Source: Xiphophorus maculatus | Lineage: Eukaryota; Chordata; Actinopteri; Cyprinodontiformes; Poeciliidae | Length of the DNA: 64,000 nt | Direction: 5' to 3' | NCBI RefSeq assembly: GCF_002775205.1 | Contig: NC_036443.1 | Coordinates: forward strand, 9,911,698 to 9,975,697 | Shown: in pieces, positions 48,501-62,614 of the stretch | Layout of the letters: each line of letters opens with the position of its first letter | How positions within the stretch are numbered: the first letter of the stretch is position 1 | Notes under the pieces: generated by a model | What the model was told of the DNA's origin: nothing | The model's database searches: none | The model's input: only the letters and a program-made list of their open reading frames with translations | Made by a program: the position numbers and the translations under genes

Positions 48501-50210
48501 TTATGGAGGTCCCAGAGTCAATGACGCCGCTGTTTGGACGCACACAGTATCTGCGAGGTGCAGTTGTCTTAACTTTGAAACAAACATTTCTGTCTGTGGG
48601 GTTAGTGAGCTTCAGCGTGGCGGTGACAACATCTGTAAATGGGCCTGCAGGGGGGATAGAAAAAACAAAACAAACCTTGGTGACTTGAGGGTATGTTTGT
48701 TAAATGTCATTGAAATGTAAAAGTTGGATTTTAACTATTGTGAAAAACTTAATGTAAACAATGAAGAAGATAGTATTTGAATGTCCATTAACTTGTAGTT
48801 ATTCTTTCTCAAAGAAACCAATCAATTTGCTAGAAAAGGAAATCAGCAAGTAAGATATGAGAAATTAAGATTTTTCTCCATCCATATAACAACACAGAGA
48901 ACCCCAGCATTTTCAGTCTATAAAATGCATTCAATAGAATGTAATGTGACGCAATAAATAAGACATGGAAACGCAGTTTACACACAGATGAGAAAGATCT
49001 AGTAAAACAACTTTGTTCTCAGTTTATTTTAAGCTACAACCAATATAAAAAAAAAACAAACTCCAGCACGATATTTTTTTATTCAAGTTGTATTATTATT
49101 ATTATTATTGACCAAAAAAAAGACATCAGTATGTGTAGGAAAAAAACAAAATCACACTTTAATGATAAAGCCAAAACAGCAGCATCTTTAATATTTATGT
49201 TTAATGCCCCACCCCTAGTTGCAAATTGAATGCAGCAGAAAACAAACACGGAGCGAATCAAACACCTTCTGCTTTCTCTTGGCCTTTAAAGTCTGCTTCT
49301 GCTTCATAACTCTTGTTTAAAACTTCAGGTCATCTGGTGCTAACAACACTGACTGTGCAGAAAGCACTGCAGAAAGTTAGTGATGCTTTGTTAATACAAA
49401 GCATCACTAACTGTGTGTGTGTGTGTGTGTGTGTGTGCGTCCTCTCTAGGCTCATCTTAGCATTCAAGGATCTGCAACAATCAATCAGAGAGCGCACCCC
49501 CCCATTATACTGATCCAATGAAGCTAGTCCAACAATTTCCAGAGCAACAGGAGACAACGACAACCATCTGGGAAAACAATGATCATTAGTAAAACACACG
49601 CAACGTCTGATTTTACAACAAGCCCGATTAAATGCAGCAAATCAGGGAAGGAAATCGGGTTACTTAGAAATTAAGAGTGAACGATAAAGCTTTCAGTCTG
49701 GGCTTTCAAGCTTAGGTCATTGAGCAATAAGCATGGTAATGTGGCTAGGCAATGACAAACTCTTTGTAGAAAATGCTAGAATACCCGCTTCTTGGTGCGC
49801 ATGTGTTCACAGCAAAGCCTGTTTAAACAACTGTGCTACACATTAGCCAACTTGTGAGTGTTTCACAGCATCGGAACATGAATGGTAAAGTAAAAGAAGC
49901 GTATAAGATTATTGTAGTAATGGTGTGGACGGCCTGTCCTGACGCTGCAATGACAGCTAGCAATTTACCCGGCTAGTCAGAGCAAATAAACGCCAACAGG
50001 TTAACCGTTTCATCCGTCACCAACTAAGAACAAATTTCAGCCATCTTGTGAAGACACAATGAGAAAACAAAACAATAAAATCTGACATAGATACTGGCTA
50101 ACGTCTAGAGCTAGCTGCCTAACATCGGCCCTGCCCTCCGCCTTAGCGTTACCTCTGAATTTGAGTTCCTGTTGCGGCTCTAGCACCAGGACTTGTTCTT
50201 GTCTGGCCAT
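45541..50210 (-). CDS. vapb: VAPB, VAMP-associated ER membrane protein
   Basis: Tail-anchored ER protein whose MSP domain binds FFAT motifs of lipid-transfer and tethering proteins at membrane contact sites. Exons: 50153-50210, 48492-48644, 47349-47452, 47062-47142, 46524-46703, 45541-45708; 744 nt, 247 residues (human 243). The MSP domain covers about 5-125 and keeps Pro56 (the residue mutated in human ALS8) and the FFAT-contact residues Lys87 and Met89. A coiled coil (about 160-195, [20 protein letters not shown]) and a C-terminal membrane anchor (about 225-247) follow. VAPA is close in sequence; the adjacent gnas gene, as in human 20q13.32, favours VAPB. The start is the ATG in [12 protein letters not shown], although an upstream in-frame ATG exists at 50261. 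Confidence 0.95.
45766..46315. repeat. Polypurine tract in vapb intron 5
   Basis: About 550 bp of overwhelmingly A/G sequence on the plus strand built from GGAA, GAAA and AAGG words. It makes a spurious 225-codon hydrophobic open frame on the other strand. Confidence 0.9.
48645..50152 (-). other. vapb intron 1
   Basis: Contains the perfect 15-bp hairpin and (TG)n at 49376-49438 and GCTAGC/GCTAAC words near its 5' end (49950-50125). No exon seen. Confidence 0.6.
49376..49438. repeat. Perfect inverted repeat followed by (TG)n
   Basis: Arms GTTAGTGATGCTTTG (49376-49390) and CAAAGCATCACTAAC (49397-49411) are exact reverse complements with loop TTAATA. A (TG) microsatellite starts at the end of the right arm. 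Confidence 0.95.
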
Positions 50211-50381
50211 GTCCCAGGACTTCTGTCTATTGTGACGGCGAGGACAACAATATAATACCACAGAAAACCTTTAGGAAAGAAAAACAACGGACTCCTGGAG
50301 ATAACACAGCGGTCCTCTAAAGGAAGCACAATCACTCAGACTGATAGGCTTGCTGACTGAGTGCCACCGACAGCTGCTGGG

Positions 50382-50460
50382 GAGCTAACTATGCTAGCGG
50401 CGGCGGCGACTAGAGGAAGGAGGAGCCTAGCGTGGTGACGTAGCACGACGTTACGCTAAC
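50382..50460 (-). promoter_or_regulatory. vapb promoter with CRE-like site
   Basis: TGACGTAG (50436-50443; CTACGTCA on the gene strand) is a CRE variant. A GGC repeat and GCTAAC/GCTAGC words surround it. It lies about 230 bp upstream of the start codon. Confidence 0.45.
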
Positions 50461-50469
50461 AGGAAGTCA

Positions 50470-51450
50470 GCTGTTTTTTTTAAAATTAAAATCTTTATTG
50501 AAACAAATATTACAGAACAATACAATAAAATACAGTGTAATATATTGACAGCCGCCACTGTGCAAGTTTTAGTACTGGTGGAATTTCCAATAGTTTTGAT
50601 ATATTGTTTGACCTCATTTTCTGTACTTCTAAGTAAAAATAACTACCCCAGCAGGGATTGCATAATTACAGTATTAAATCCTGTTTATTGGAATTATATT
50701 GCCGTATTTTGTGACAAAATCTTGATATGTCTTTAAATATCCATCAAGGTTGAGCAGTTGGGTGATTCTCTGAATTCGGTACATTTTGGGGTCTCAGGTT
50801 ACTAAAACATATAGTACCACAAAAAAATGTGTTTTTGAACTATTCTATTGAAGTAATCTTGGAACCTCCAAGAAAATATGTCTCCCCAACTTATGCATAA
50901 AATCCCAAACATTAATACGAATTTCTTTGTCACTTAGGTTGCTTTAAGTTCAACCCCGTAACGGGACAATTTCATTCCTCTATCAGTATAACTCAATAAC
51001 ATGATTAAACTAATTCTTCCAATTCCTTTGAGATCACCTGTCCCTTGATTAAAATAAGTAATTGTAAATCATAGTAATTAGACTGATAAGTAGAATATGG
51101 CAACTTGATGTAAAAGCGCCTTTCATAAATCACAAAAATACACTTTAAAATAAATATTAAATCAGGCTTTTTTATATTTTTGACTCATTCTTTAAACTTT
51201 GCATACAGTCCAACAATTATTAGTCTAATATTTGCTGTTACTATATATATAAAAAACAAACATAACGTTTCACGTTACGGGGATGAACCCAGTGTAAAAG
51301 TTGACCAGACTGTAACGGGGTTGAACACACCGGCTGGCTTAAGAACAGTCCAAAGTTCAACCCCATAACTTTCTTTTGCTGTATTATGTTGCTTGTTTTC
51401 AGAAGGTCTGTTCATTTTCACAACATCTTGTGAGTCAGTATTATTGGGCT
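50470..51450. mobile_element. Dispersed repeat with 'aacggggttgaac' words (tentative)
   Basis: The word GTTCAACCCCGTAAC at 50948-50962 recurs in near-inverted form at 51312-51326 and in part at 51268-51284 and 51351-51366. Such words occur in teleost dispersed elements. Ends and family are unresolved. Confidence 0.35.
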
Positions 51451-51609
51451 GCTACTAGGAGCTGCATAGTCGTTTTTCTTGTGGTTCAAGATTTTTGTAA
51501 ACCTAATTCTGCCATGAAGTGCGAATAATTTTGGTCTCAGGTGCCAATGCTGACACTTGACGTGATAGAAACGTAGAAATCACGGTGCAAATGTCTGAGA
51601 TTAACTCCA

Positions 51610-51850
51610 CAAAAACTTACATTTCACTGAGGGCTCCAGGGGAGAGTTGTTGAGTCCAGTGTGTTGATGAACTGCATCTCAGCGCAGTTTATCAGCTGCA
51701 ATATGGCAGACATGAGGGCCTTGCAGAGGACAGTGAGGGGAGCCAAGAAGGTCACTTGAGTTAAAATCCTCGGATTTCCAAGTTTAAACATCACATCACC
51801 TGCTTCACTGAGACATTGTACAGATTTCTCTGTGTAAAATCCTCATCAAG
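51610..51850 (-). other. Candidate coding exon, product unknown
   Basis: On the minus strand an acceptor-like AG near 51850 opens about 70 codons of protein-like composition (including VMFKLGNPRILTQVTFLAPL) up to a TGA. A very good donor-like GTAAGT lies a few bases beyond that stop. No family recognised. It might join the candidate at 52416-52600. Confidence 0.2.
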
Positions 51851-52415
51851 TTAAGGGTCACAAGACCAGCCATAAAAATGTAAATTGCAAACTTCTAAAT
51901 CACATACCCAGACTCCCAGATCCCAAAGGAATCTGGGATTCCCTTTGTGTAGCTATATTTTCAAAACTTGAAAAGTATTAAATGCACTAGGGATGTTGAG
52001 CATAAAAAAAGGAAAAGATGTAAGCACTAATCTGAAACACTAATTCGAATAATTCGCAACATGAATCTTATTTGACTCGACTGTATATAACTGGAGGGAA
52101 CTCTGCCTATTTGACTCAAATGTGTTGGGAGAAATTGGAGCTAATTGGAAATGATCAAATTTAAGGAACTGACTTTTTTCATTGTTTTAGTGTCTCAAAA
52201 AAAGAGATTTCTCCCAGATTAGATCTCATTTCAGTAAATTCAACAAGTTGAAGTCAGACTATCTACTCTCAGAATGATAGTTATATAGTGTATACATATC
52301 CCATTTTATACTTATAACCAATGAAAGCCTTCAAGGCAGTTTTTAACAAAAAAAAAAAAGAGAGAGGGAAGCATAAACACTATAAAACTACCTGGTAGAC
52401 CGCTTTACCTTTACC

Positions 52416-52600
52416 TTGATAAAATCATCAACCTCTGGAAACTTCACAATGCATATCAAGCAACTTGGTCTCTCTTCTTCTCCATCCAGATTCTGGGGCC
52501 TTGATGAAATACAAAGTTTATTTTCAGCTGTAAAAAAGAACTTTGAATCACTGAATAACAATCCTGCCATTGTTTTCAGTCCAAGCGGAAGCTTCCGACT
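52416..52600 (-). other. Candidate coding exon, product unknown
   Basis: Minus-strand open stretch beginning near an ATG (MAGLLFSDSKFFF) and ending ...EVDDFIK at a plausible donor (CAAG|GTAAAG). Composition is protein-like. The strand is the same as the flanking genes. No recognised family, and it could equally be repeat-derived. Confidence 0.25.
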
Positions 52601-52999
52601 TTGTCTCTGATTCAGTAGAGTCTTACAGACTCCAGCAGCTGACGTTTATTCTTCCACACTTTTTCCTTCCACTTACCTTTCCACGATTAAACTTAGTTAC
52701 AACACTCTGATTCTTGAGCAATACATTTTTGCTGCTTACCCGATTTGTGAAAGTTGTCTATTCTTTCATAAAACAAAAGTATTCTCAGAAACTACAAATC
52801 AAAAGAAAGTGAAATAAAACATAGAAATATATCTCTGTGTAATTAATCTATAATAGTTCCACTTTCTGAATTGAATTATCAGAATAAATGTACTTTGATT
52901 TTTTTTAATTTCTTGAGATGCACCTAAATATTATCCACCACTCTCCCATAGAACAAATTCAAAAATATGAAAGTTGTGAAATATGTTACACAGGTTTAT

Positions 53000-53360
53000 G
53001 CTGCTGTGGTTCAAGAAAATCTGCTGAAATACTTGAATTTTTCTTTGCGGACTCCACCAGTGAAACCTTCGAGCGCCATTATTGGGGATAGCGCTGTGCT
53101 CCACAACTGGAGGCTCTCCCGTCAGAGTTGCACTTTGCATCGATGCTGGCTGAAATAAACAGATTCTGTATCTGAAGAGGAAACGTCGGCTAAACGAACG
53201 GGAAACTTCACTTCCCCGGGCACGGATTTACAGCACCCCTCCCCACTGAGCAAAATGAAGCGATAACGGCAAAAACGACAAATCCAGGTGGTGAGAGCAG
53301 AAAATAGCGGCGTGTGCTTCTTAGGTTAAATGACCGGCCTGAAGCCGTCTACAGCTGCAG
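53000..53360 (-). other. CpG-bearing patch, possible promoter and first exon
   Basis: CpG-containing, GC-richer than its flanks. On the minus strand it holds an acceptor-like TTTATTTCAG (about 53150) and AATAATGGCGC, a fair start context (about 53080). It could be the 5' end of the unknown transcript suggested at 51610-52600. Confidence 0.2.
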
Positions 53361-53379
53361 GACAATATTTCTTAGAATT

Positions 53380-55776
53380 TTATTTATTAGAGCTCTTTGT
53401 CCTTAAAGTGAAATCAGGTTTAACGTGTACATTCAACAAAGACGAGGACACAGATTAACCAATAACGTACAGGCTGCATCTGCTTTGCAAAAACAAACTA
53501 AACCGATTTATTTTTGTCATATTTTTTTTTCTCTTTTTTTTTTATCATTTAAGTATTGTGAATCGGGTATCAGTCACCTCCAGTGCATTCTTTGGAAAAA
53601 AAAAAAGAAAAGAAAAAAAAATTCATTCTCTGCAATAGAAGACAAACAAAAGAAACCCGAACACAACTTCAGTTGAAAGGATTTAAGTTATAGCAATACG
53701 CACACTATCAAGTGTACAATTTGTCAAGGTTCATTTGATTCTAATAAAATACTTTTATTTTTTTTTAAACCCATATACATTTCATATATTTATCTTTTTG
53801 GGGTATATGGATCCAAAAATAGACATTTAAATCATAACGGGGGAACTGGGGGAGGAGGTGGGAAGGAGAGAAAGAGGGGAAGGGGGGGGAGAAAAGAACA
53901 AAACAAAACAAAAAAAAACTACAAAAGCTACACATGGTTTTTTCGTCGTCTCTGAGGAGGAAAAGCGAGGACAGAAAGAGCAAGATGGGGAAGATACGGA
54001 AAGGGGCGGTTTTAAAGAAAGACGAGGGGGAGAGAAAAGCGAGGATGGTGAGGAGTCAGGAGGAGGATTGGCCAAGCTATACAGCGCAGTATGACACCCA
54101 CTTTAGCTCATTACACACGTACAGTCGTGATCAAGGCACAGGGATCTTCTAAAAGTTAATTCTTGTTTTTTTCTTTTTTCTTCAATAAAGTTGTACAAAA
54201 TAATACATTTTACAGTCTGTACAAGAATAATAGTTCAGCAGTAAAGTAAAGACGTACGTACAAAGAAGCAGGAGGTGAGCGGGAGGAATGATGGGAGAGG
54301 AATGGCAGGGAGGCGCCGGGCGGGCGGGCGGGGCGTTGAACCACATGAATACAAAAAAACAAAACAAAACAAAAAAAAAAAACAGGGTGAAAGGGAGGGC
54401 AGGGGGGGTTTGCTGTCTTCTTTTTCCAAAGTTCTGGGTTGTTGTAACATTTCAGTTTTCACTTAAAACAAAAAACACTTTGAGGAAGGTGCAAATGGGA
54501 AGAGGTGAGGAACAAAAGAGGGGGTGAGAAACAAACAAAAAAAAAAGAAAAGAGAGTAGGCAAAACAGATAAAGAATGAGCACACAGGGCACAATGGCAC
54601 TAAGTCTACACAGACAAAAACAGCTGTGGAGACAGTAAAACAGGATGAGAGTTCTTGTTAATTTATACGGTACTGTACTGTTTGGAGGATGCAGCCTCAT
54701 CCTCTTTGATTCCACAAAAGTTGGCAATATTTTTTTATTTCTCTTTTCTCTCTCTCTTTTAAATTCAACATGTTCTCCTTAGTTTGGCTCCGCTGCCGAC
54801 GAGGCAGAGTCGACTGGTGAAACGGCTCCGAAAGAGTCAGCGAGCCCCGAGCCCGGCGTCGTCTCATCAACAGCTCCTTCCCCAGCCGCCCGTCTCCTTC
54901 CTGAGCGTCTGTTCTAGTCGATCGTTTAAAACTCAAAATCTCACTCGGGATGAAGGAGTTGGCACCTCGACAGAGCCCAGCGGCCTGAGGACAGAACGGA
55001 GGATCCGCCTTCCTGAGGGCTTGCTGTCCAGAAAGCAGGACCGATGAGCCGGATCCCAAGATGTCTGTGAGCGACGGGAAGGTTTGGTGTTACACGGTTC
55101 AAGTTAAGTCCTGAGCACAGTGCTTGTGTGTGTGTTTTCTTAAAGTTTTTTTTTGTTTGTTTGTTTTTTTAAAATTCCATTTAGTTTTCTTTTTTTTTTT
55201 TATTTATCTCATTAGATACAGTGTTCTGCTGATCTACTGGTGACACATTTATTCTCTATTTGCAGTATTTCAACAGTTCTCTTCCCAGTCATTTTTTTTC
55301 TTTTTCTTTTTTAGCTCTCTTGGTTTTTGTCGACGCAGATGTAACAAAATCTCTAAGCTGTCCAGACTAGGCCGCTCTCAGGAGGGTGACGGGGGACAAT
55401 ACTTGACTTTTAAAAAAAAACAACAAAAAAACAAAACAAACAACAAAAAAAGGTGAGGAGCTCAGGATATGGCTGAAGCTGGAGGTTTGAGTCTTTATTT
55501 TACTTATATTTTCATCCCTTGAAACCCCTTCATCAAATCCCACATCCCATGGGGACGTTGCATCAGGGGTAAGCTCTGGGTTTATGGTGTGTTTACTGCA
55601 CGGGTGGGTGTGTGTGTGTGTGTGCGTGTGTGTACTTTGGCCTCATTTTTTTGCAGCAGGCACTAACACACATCGGTGGAAGAGGGGAGTTCAGAGACCC
55701 AGTGTTCAGTGTCTTTTTTTTTTTTCTTTCTTTCTTTCCTGTTTTTAAATGGAGACGATGTTTTTTGGCGTTCCCA
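53380..55776 (-). other. gnas 3' UTR / downstream region
   Basis: No coding exon. Minus-strand AATAAA signals occur at 53379-53388 and 53754-53759, among others. The region is rich in purine runs (53850-54560), T runs and a G-quadruplex motif at 54318-54333. Confidence 0.45.
54318..54333 (+). repeat. G-quadruplex motif
   Basis: Four G runs of 3, 3, 3 and 4 separated by single C. Single-base loops predict a very stable G-quadruplex on the plus (non-mRNA) strand. Confidence 0.8.
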
Positions 55777-59331
<3,555 letters not shown>

Positions 59332-59981
59332 CTGGAAGGAAACACGGACAGCAGGGTAAGGAAAATGATATTTATTTATGGCACAAAAATACATGTGTAA
59401 TGATGAGGTTAGAAACTGTTCCAGTTGAACTGAAAATAAGGGCTGTATCCCAACAGTGTTCCCTCAAAGGCTTAGAGTTGGAAATTTGACATCTGCCTTA
59501 TTTAGTTGTAGATAAATTTGGAGGTCCCAACTTAATTGACTTAAATACACCTTATATTTGCATATGTCTCCACTACATATACAAGCTAAACTCTCCTAGG
59601 TGCCTTGAGATTTTTGTTTGCGTTTTTCAAATCTTTTTTTAAATTGCATTAATGCAAGTCGGTGTAATGTTTTCCTTAGATTAAGTCAGCCATTTTGGAT
59701 ATCCATTTCATTATTGCATTTTTTTCTTAAACTCTTTAATGTTCCTTTTATACTAAAACTAGAGCTCCCCTTTGCATATTTACCATCACCGATTTTGATT
59801 CTAAATAATACACTGTAAACCAATTTAATTCATATGTTAGCTTATTTCTCCCACTTCACCAAGTGAAAGTACTTTTTGAATGCTGTAATTCTACCAAATT
59901 GGAAATATAAGATGACACATTTTTTTTATTTTGATGTGTTTTTTCTTATGCAAAAATTAGCAAACTAACCTTCAAGGTAGA

Positions 59982-60040
59982 CATTACTACCGTAAAGGTA
60001 GTAATGAGTTAGACCTCAAATCTGTAATGCGAGGTCTAAC
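59982..60040. repeat. Two adjacent perfect 10-bp hairpins
   Basis: CATTACTACC (59982-59991) pairs with GGTAGTAATG (59997-60006) over a 5-nt loop. One base later GTTAGACCTC (60008-60017) pairs with GAGGTCTAAC (60031-60040) over a 13-nt loop. Confidence 0.95.
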
Positions 60041-60109
60041 TTAACAAAGACAAATCCGAAATTAGACTATTCCATATTTCTACGGGATCTATTTGATATC
60101 TTTTGTGAA

Positions 60110-60242
60110 GGTAAGCATTGCAGCTCAGCTTTATATTGGTCCATCACTTATCGTCCGTATAAAAAGCAAAGCAGCTTGTGGTTGTAATTTGACGATGTGG
60201 AGAAGTTCAAGGGGTTTGAGTGGTTTTGCACAGCACTGCAAA
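60110..60242 (+). mobile_element. End fragment of a Tc1-like element
   Basis: 'tttatattggtccatcac', 'ttgtggttgtaatttgac' and 'aagttcaaggggtttgag' match the outermost segment of the Tc1-like family seen at 61400-62150, but in this place alone and with the terminus pointing right. Confidence 0.65.
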
Positions 60243-60974
60243 CACAACTGGCAGTAGTTCTTATTTCACAGAAATTTGGTGGAATTAGGAAAAAAATACA
60301 TAATCAACAAAAAAACCCAACAACTTCATGCTAATTTTAAAAGTAACAAAAAATAAAGAAAAAAAAGTGAGATTCTTTTATTTTCCAAATGTGGATCAGC
60401 AAGAAAAAAAAAAGGCAGGATGGAAGCGTAGTGGCGTCTGATTGACATTACGGAGCACATTTCAAAAATAGCTCCCTGCCACCCGGGCCTGCAGCGCCAT
60501 AACCATGGAGACGCAACTACAGGAGCTATTAATAGTCTACCAGCTCCCAATCTTGTTCAGCTGGAGCTGCTCCAGAGAAAAGACAGACAGACGAATGAAG
60601 AGACGGAAGATGGAGGAGGAGCAAAAAGAAAATAAGAGCAGGGATCAGGATCAGTTTGTGTTTTTGTGCTGGACGTGTGAGCAAGAAGGGGGAGGGAACA
60701 AAACGCCGGACTGGACTATCTCAAACATGTGAGGGGAGATAAGAGAGAAGGAATATTGTCTTGCTCTTCAAGTCTTTTTTTTTTTTTTAAACAGAGGACA
60801 GCATATAAATCCAATACATGTTAGACTGAAGATGAATGACTTCATGCTGCAAGGCAGAAAAGGTGGAAAGCTGGTAGTCTTGAGCGGAGCAGTAAGGTAT
60901 CCTCCCCGCCTCCTCCTTCTCTAGACATCCTCTTATCTGTAGATGACTCGGTCTCAGCCGTGCTTGCTCCCAAA

Positions 60975-61055
60975 CACTAAAAACTGCTGCAGTTTCACCG
61001 CCACTAAAAACTGCTGCAGTTTCACCGCCACTAAAAACTGCTGCAGTTTCACCGC
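60975..61055. repeat. Three exact tandem copies of a 27-bp unit
   Basis: Units 60975-61001, 61002-61028 and 61029-61055 are identical. Each contains AAACTGC-T-GCAGTTT, a 7-bp inverted repeat around one base. Confidence 0.97.
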
Positions 61056-61399
61056 CACGCTCCCATTTCTGGAAGAGGCTTTGGAAAAACAGCTGAGAGG
61101 AAATGTCAGCAGCCGATACATTTTTACATTGGAGCTCAAGTTTCCCCCTCGCTTTGCGATGCTCCACGGTGTGAGAGACAAAACATTGGCAAAAATGGAA
61201 ATTCACCAGTGTGGCTTCTGATATGAAGTAAATATTTGTGATTTCTGAATGAGGTCAGCGATATTTCAGGACCAACTCAATGCCGGACTCTCATATTTTA
61301 AAACAGAGTGTGAAATGTAATGAACAGAGGTGCCGACCTGAAACATCGCCCTCGTCTTTTGTCACTTCGATGTGTTTAAATGGGATTTTCAGACAAAAT

Positions 61400-62150
61400 T
61401 ACTGCAGAATTTTGATGTCTATGGGAACGTCAAAATACATTTTAATGGGGGTCGGTGCCTCATTTTGCCTTAAAAAAAAATCTAAATATTGTGTTCTTCT
61501 GTATTCAGCCAACTGGATCTTTTGGGCTCTTTCTATACTAACTTTGTGAAATAACTCAAGCTCAGTCAAATGGCCTGAAAAGTATCTGCAAACATTTACA
61601 AAGTCTTGCCACAGACTTTCAAATGGAATTAGGTTTGGACTTGGACTATACCACAAACAAGCTTTGATCCAAAGTAGTCATGTGAGTGCTTTGAGTCATT
61701 TTCCTGCCAAAGGATTGACCCCAGTAATTTGTGGAAGACTTCAAATAATGTTTTATAATCTAATTTAGCTTTAAACCTCTCCACAACTTCCTCCCTGACC
61801 AGTCTGCGGTATTCCTCGGTCTTCATGATGCCGTTTGTTCTCTAATAAACCTCAGACCATCACAAAACAGCTGGATTTACACTGGGATTAAACTAAACAC
61901 CACTTACCAGGTGACTTCTGAAGGAGAGTGGTGGGCCAGGATTTTATTAAGAGTATCAGCGTAAAGGAGGCCGAATGCAAATGCCTGTAGCACTTTTCAG
62001 ATTTGTATTTTTCTTTATTTTTGGAAACCATGTGTTATGTTCCTTCCACTTCACAATGATGCACTGCTTTGTGTTGTAATGACATTAAGTCTCAATGAAA
62101 TATGTTAAGGTTTGTGGTCAGCATGGAAAGACACACACAACACTGTGTGT
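61400..62150 (-). mobile_element. Internally deleted Tc1/mariner-like transposon
   Basis: On the minus strand 61826-61700 reads MKTEEYRRLVREEVVERFKA, the helix-turn-helix start of Tc1-like transposases. 61656-61560 reads SPSPNLIPFESLWQDF and HLTELELF, the conserved block near the end of the protein. The middle of the transposase is missing. The terminal segment lies at 61900-62140. A dead, shortened copy in the gnas intron. Confidence 0.8.
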
Positions 62151-62580
62151 GTCGTCAGAGTGAAGCTGTGTCGATTTCTGGGGTTTTTCAATATAGTTTA
62201 GTTTTATTTCTTTGTGACTTTTCATCTGAATAAATTAGTTTTCAGTAGTTTTTAAGAGCGAGTTTGCTAGTTTTGATTAGTTAGTTACTGTTTGGTTTTA
62301 GCTTAGTTTTTATTAGTTTTAGTAGTAGCTTCAGTTTTTTCATATTTTTGTTAATATTTGGGTGCAGAATTCAAAAACGCCAATGTATTGTACTGTGATT
62401 ATGTATAAATTGATTGCATAATGAATACTCAACAAGATTTTCAAATTTATTTTAAATTATTGTGGGACAACCAGCTGACTGGTGTTTTCTCCCAACTTTT
62501 GATGTCACCATTTTGCGGACTAGCACACGTTCTGCTAGGAATCGTATGGAGTATGGTAATGTGCCGACACTTGTGTGGGA

Positions 62581-62587
<7 letters not shown>

Positions 62588-62611
<24 letters not shown>

Positions 62612-62614
62612 TAC
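62588..62614. repeat. (AT)n microsatellite
   Basis: About 13 AT units in the gnas intron. Confidence 0.9.

Noticed and set aside
49376-49411. Pre-miRNA
   Set aside because: The stem is only 15 bp, too short for a canonical precursor.
60505-60732. 75-codon plus-strand open frame with CCATGG start
   Set aside because: Charged low-complexity product, no splice or family support, inside a gnas intron; the CCATGG is better read as part of an X-box-like site.
60943-61221. Open frame with three peptide repeats
   Set aside because: Produced by the 27-bp DNA tandem repeat, which is a multiple of three; both strands give open frames, so coding is not indicated.
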